DNA of 8,128 nt. Origin: Mageeibacillus sp. UBA3708. GTDB taxonomy: Bacteria; Bacillota; Clostridia; Saccharofermentanales; Saccharofermentanaceae. Location: the NCBI GenBank assembly GCA_002371375.1, contig DFIB01000001.1:1-8128 (forward strand), read 5' to 3'. The notes under the pieces were generated by a model. The model did no database searches, was not told the origin of the DNA, and was given only the letters and a program-made list of their open reading frames with translations. Within the stretch, counting starts at the first letter, position 1. Each line of letters begins with the position of its first letter. The translations under genes were made by a program, and so were the position numbers. Below are positions 5,544 through 8,128 of this stretch, piece after piece.

Positions 5544-7157
5544 ATGGAATCAATCAAGGTTTTTATTTGCGAAGATGAGAGTATAGTGCGTGAAGGGCTG
5601 CGCGACATGATCCCGTGGGAGAAATACGGGTGTGAGTTTGTAGGTGATGCACCTGACGGCGAGATGGCGCTTCCCATGATACGTGAACTCAAGCCGGATG
5701 TGCTGATCACTGACATAACCATGCCGTTCATGGACGGTCTGTCGCTGAGCAAGATAGTGACTTCCGAGCAGCCGGATATCAAGGTGATCATTATCAGCGG
5801 GTACAGTGATTTCGAGTATGCCCGTCAGGCGATCGAGCTGGGTGTGGAGCAGTATCTGCTCAAGCCTGTTACGAAGGCGGATATGATCAAGGCGCTTGAG
5901 GGGATAAGGCAGAAGATCATTGAGGAGAATGAGCAGAAGAACTACCTGAGCAAATACGAGCAGGAGTTCAAGAAGTTTGAGCGATTCTCACACAGGGCCT
6001 TTTTTGAGAGGCTCGTGGAAGGGTCGCTGTCCGTTCAGGAGATATATGAGCAGGCAAATAACCTTCATCTCAACCTGTCGGCGAACGGATACAACATGGT
6101 GATTTTTACCATACGCGACGTTCAGCAGTCCGGTTATGCAGACGATGCGGCCAATGTTACTGAGAGCCTGCTCAACCACTTCATGCAGTATCCGGACTTC
6201 ATAATATTCAGATGCAATCTCCTGTCCTACGCAGTGCTGGTCAAGGGGGATCAGGACAGGCTGGCGCAGTTGAGCGACAGGTGCGTGAAGATGATACAGC
6301 AGCACTGTGAGGAGGCGTCATCTGCCCTTGACTGGTATGTTGCAGTGGGCGTTCCTACTAACAGACTGAGCGGATTGTCCGGATGCTATGCCGATGCGAA
6401 CCGTGCTTTCGCGTACAGGTATATGTTCCCGGACAGGCATGTGTTCACGTCGGAGATGCTCAAGTCTGAGCAGTATGCGCCGACGGCGGTGAATACAAAT
6501 GCAATGGATGCGGGCAAGCTCGATCCCATGATCATCAGGAACTTTGTGAGGACCGGCACGCTCGCCGAGACTGATGCCTTCACCGATGAATACATCACGA
6601 GCCTTGACGGGGTGGAGAACGCGATGCTGTTCAGGTACTATCTGCTTGTCAGCATCAGGGTCAACGCAGAACTCGAACTGAGGGATGAGGGAGTGGCGCT
6701 GCCGGAGATCGCGGTGAGCCTTCCCGCCGTCGATGTTAATATCGGGGCAGATAATGTCCGCGGATATCTCAAGGAGATACTCGGCAATGCGATCAAGCTA
6801 CGTGATGTGGAAGCCCAGAAGCGTAGCAGCGACATTATCGACAGCGCATTGAAATATATCGACAGGAATTATACTGACGAGAACATCTCGCTTGACAGCG
6901 TGGCGGTGGCAAGCAACATCAGTGCGAATTATCTGAGTGCCCTGTTCAGCCAGAAGGTGGGACTGTCGTTCGTCGAATACATCACTAAGAAGCGTATGGC
7001 AAGAGCCAGACAGCTGCTGCGCAACACTTCAAAGAGATCGGGTGAGATCGCGGTGGATATCGGATACAAGGATCCGAGGTATTTCTCGTTTGTTTTCAAG
7101 AAGAAGCACGGCTGTACGCCGAGCCAGTACCGTAACGGGGAATCGGACGAAGAATGA
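5544..7157 (+). CDS. YesN-type response regulator (REC, CdaR-like middle domain, AraC DNA-binding domain)
   Basis: A 537-residue cytoplasmic transcription factor. Residues 1-120 are a receiver domain with the acidic pair E10-D11, phospho-acceptor D57 in 'LITDITMPFMDG', switch residue S85 in 'IIISGYSDFEYA' and conserved K107 in 'YLLKPV', all intact. The link at about 120-150 looks helical ('EENEQKNYLSKYEQEFKKF'). The middle part contains 'WYVAVGVPTNRLSGL' (from W264) and 'YADANRAFAYRY', the pattern of the diverged GGDEF-like domain in CdaR/YesN regulators, without a catalytic motif. Residues about 430-530 form two AraC helix-turn-helix units, with 'LDSVAVASNISANYLSALF' and the family signature 'IGYKDPRYFSFVFKKKHG' followed by 'CTPSQYR'. 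Its stop codon overlaps the start of the kinase gene by 4 bases (ATGA), so the two are translationally coupled partners. YesN relatives usually activate nearby nutrient-uptake or glycan genes; the targets here are not visible, though the shared promoter region is a candidate. Confidence 0.95.
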   Translation: MESIKVFICEDESIVREGLRDMIPWEKYGCEFVGDAPDGEMALPMIRELKPDVLITDITMPFMDGLSLSKIVTSEQPDIKVIIISGYSDFEYARQAIELGVEQYLLKPVTKADMIKALEGIRQKIIEENEQKNYLSKYEQEFKKFERFSHRAFFERLVEGSLSVQEIYEQANNLHLNLSANGYNMVIFTIRDVQQSGYADDAANVTESLLNHFMQYPDFIIFRCNLLSYAVLVKGDQDRLAQLSDRCVKMIQQHCEEASSALDWYVAVGVPTNRLSGLSGCYADANRAFAYRYMFPDRHVFTSEMLKSEQYAPTAVNTNAMDAGKLDPMIIRNFVRTGTLAETDAFTDEYITSLDGVENAMLFRYYLLVSIRVNAELELRDEGVALPEIAVSLPAVDVNIGADNVRGYLKEILGNAIKLRDVEAQKRSSDIIDSALKYIDRNYTDENISLDSVAVASNISANYLSALFSQKVGLSFVEYITKKRMARARQLLRNTSKRSGEIAVDIGYKDPRYFSFVFKKKHGCTPSQYRNGESDEE

Positions 7158-8128
7158 GCAGATTGCACAGGCTTTTTGACAGGAACACCATCAGAGGTAA
7201 GATGTACCGTCTTATCATGCAGATGTTTGTGCCTGTCATGTTCATCCTGCTTCTCATCTTTGCCATGATCATAACGCGTAACGTCATGTTCGCGTCGGTA
7301 AGCGGCAATATCACGGATGCGTCGGGCTTTAACCAGAACTTCAAGAACGAGGTGGATCTGAAGATGTACCTCTATGTAAGCGGCAGCAACAAGGATATAC
7401 CCTGGCAGGACGTGGCTTCGGCCAGATCCCTGGCAGAGAAGCTTCTGAAGAATTCGACGAATGCCGACAGCCGCAAAGCCATGAACAACGTTCTGACTCT
7501 CTGCAACAACCTCAGTACATACATGACGAGGATACAGCAGACTGAACAGTATGATGAGAGAATGGATCAGCTGCAGACGAATATCTACGGAATCACGCAG
7601 CTGATCGAGGACCACTTCTACGCATATCTCTACCATGAGGCAGGTGAAATGGCAAGGATCCATACACAGCTCGATTACTGGCTGACTGCGGAGATCGTCG
7701 TCGTGGTTCTCGTAATATTCATCGTCACGCCGCTCATGCTCCGCCGCGCGCTCCGTCTGAGCAGGAGCATCACGGATCCGATCATTGCGATGAACAGCCG
7801 TGTTGAGGAGATTGGCGGCGGTGACCTGAGCAAGCATACTCCCGTGCAGACCGATGACTCGAGTCTTGCCATGCTCAGCCGGGGAATCGAGGATATGGCC
7901 GAGAGGCTCGACAGGCAGATCGAGCTCAACCGTCAGGAACAGATACGTCTTAAGGACATCGAGCTCTCTCTAATTCAGGCGCAGATCAATCCGCACTTCC
8001 TGTATAACACTCTCGATGCGATCGTGTGGCTCATTGAGATAGGGAAGAACGAGCAGGCCGAGGAGATGGTCACGAGCCTGTCATCATACTTCAGGTCGTT
8101 CCTGAGCGACGGCAAGGACATCGTAACT
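7154..8128 (+). CDS. YesM-type sensor histidine kinase, 3' end beyond window
   Basis: An open frame of 325 codons with no stop before the window edge. The ATG at 7154 overlaps the regulator's TGA (ATGA). TM1 is about residues 20-40, an extracellular segment about 43-178, TM2 about 181-196, and a HAMP linker about 197-250 ('SRSITDPIIAMNSRVEEIGGGDLS'). The phospho-acceptor is His281 in 'LIQAQINPHFLYNTLDAI', the hallmark of the His_kinase/LytS-YesM family, followed by 'LSSYFRSFLSDGKDIVT'. The ATP-binding HATPase domain lies outside the window. It should autophosphorylate on sensing an external signal and pass the phosphate to D57 of the regulator. The extracellular part appears almost wholly helical ('ARSLAEKLLKNS', 'TYMTRIQQTEQYDERMDQL') and about 135 residues long, unlike the larger mixed alpha/beta dCache sensor common in YesM proteins. 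The ligand cannot be guessed. Antisense frames here are shadows. Confidence 0.95.
   Translation, partial: MSRLHRLFDRNTIRGKMYRLIMQMFVPVMFILLLIFAMIITRNVMFASVSGNITDASGFNQNFKNEVDLKMYLYVSGSNKDIPWQDVASARSLAEKLLKNSTNADSRKAMNNVLTLCNNLSTYMTRIQQTEQYDERMDQLQTNIYGITQLIEDHFYAYLYHEAGEMARIHTQLDYWLTAEIVVVVLVIFIVTPLMLRRALRLSRSITDPIIAMNSRVEEIGGGDLSKHTPVQTDDSSLAMLSRGIEDMAERLDRQIELNRQEQIRLKDIELSLIQAQINPHFLYNTLDAIVWLIEIGKNEQAEEMVTSLSSYFRSFLSDGKDIVT

Noticed and set aside
6929..7837. Minus-strand open frame of 302 codons
   Set aside because: It lies antisense to the regulator end and the kinase, both of which have clear family motifs. Its product is His/Arg/Asp-rich and without recognisable motifs, as expected of a shadow of G+C-rich codons.

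Overview
The window looks like chromosomal DNA from a Gram-positive anaerobe of the class Clostridia, most likely a Lachnospiraceae-type gut or rumen bacterium. The reasons are two lipobox signal peptides, a DUF4349 lipoprotein, a multi-spanning membrane GGDEF protein with an extracellular sensor region, and a YesM/YesN-type two-component pair, the kind of sensing system these bacteria use for sugars and other nutrients. The genus cannot be fixed from the sequence. There is no rRNA, tRNA, CRISPR array, transposase or phage gene here.

Layout from left to right. A plus-strand lipoprotein gene (106-2187) encodes a predicted beta-propeller-like half followed by a solute-binding-protein-like half, with no transporter permease beside it. 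It converges on a minus-strand DUF4349 lipoprotein gene (2276-3328); one long hairpin between them (2206-2247) can serve as terminator for both. The 363-base gap 3329-3691 has no convincing gene but is rich in inverted repeats built on a TTCCGC/GCGGAA core. Next, on the minus strand, is a membrane diguanylate cyclase (3692 to about 5398) with an intact GGDEF motif but no RxxD inhibitory site. Back to back with it is a plus-strand operon: a YesN-type response regulator (5544-7157) and, overlapping it by 4 bases, a YesM-type sensor histidine kinase (7154 to the window edge, cut off).

How the genes may work together. The kinase should sense something outside the cell and phosphorylate the AraC-type regulator, which would then switch target promoters. 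Its own promoter region is shared with the cyclase gene, and the two candidate promoters overlap, so the regulator could plausibly also control c-di-GMP synthesis. That link is inference. The first lipoprotein is visibly more A+T-rich than the regulator and kinase genes, which use mainly G/C-ending codons, so the left part may have a different history.

I did not find a clear undescribed system. The best leads are the repeat-rich gap at 3329-3691, the unconventional start of the cyclase gene, and the orphan propeller/solute-binding lipoprotein.
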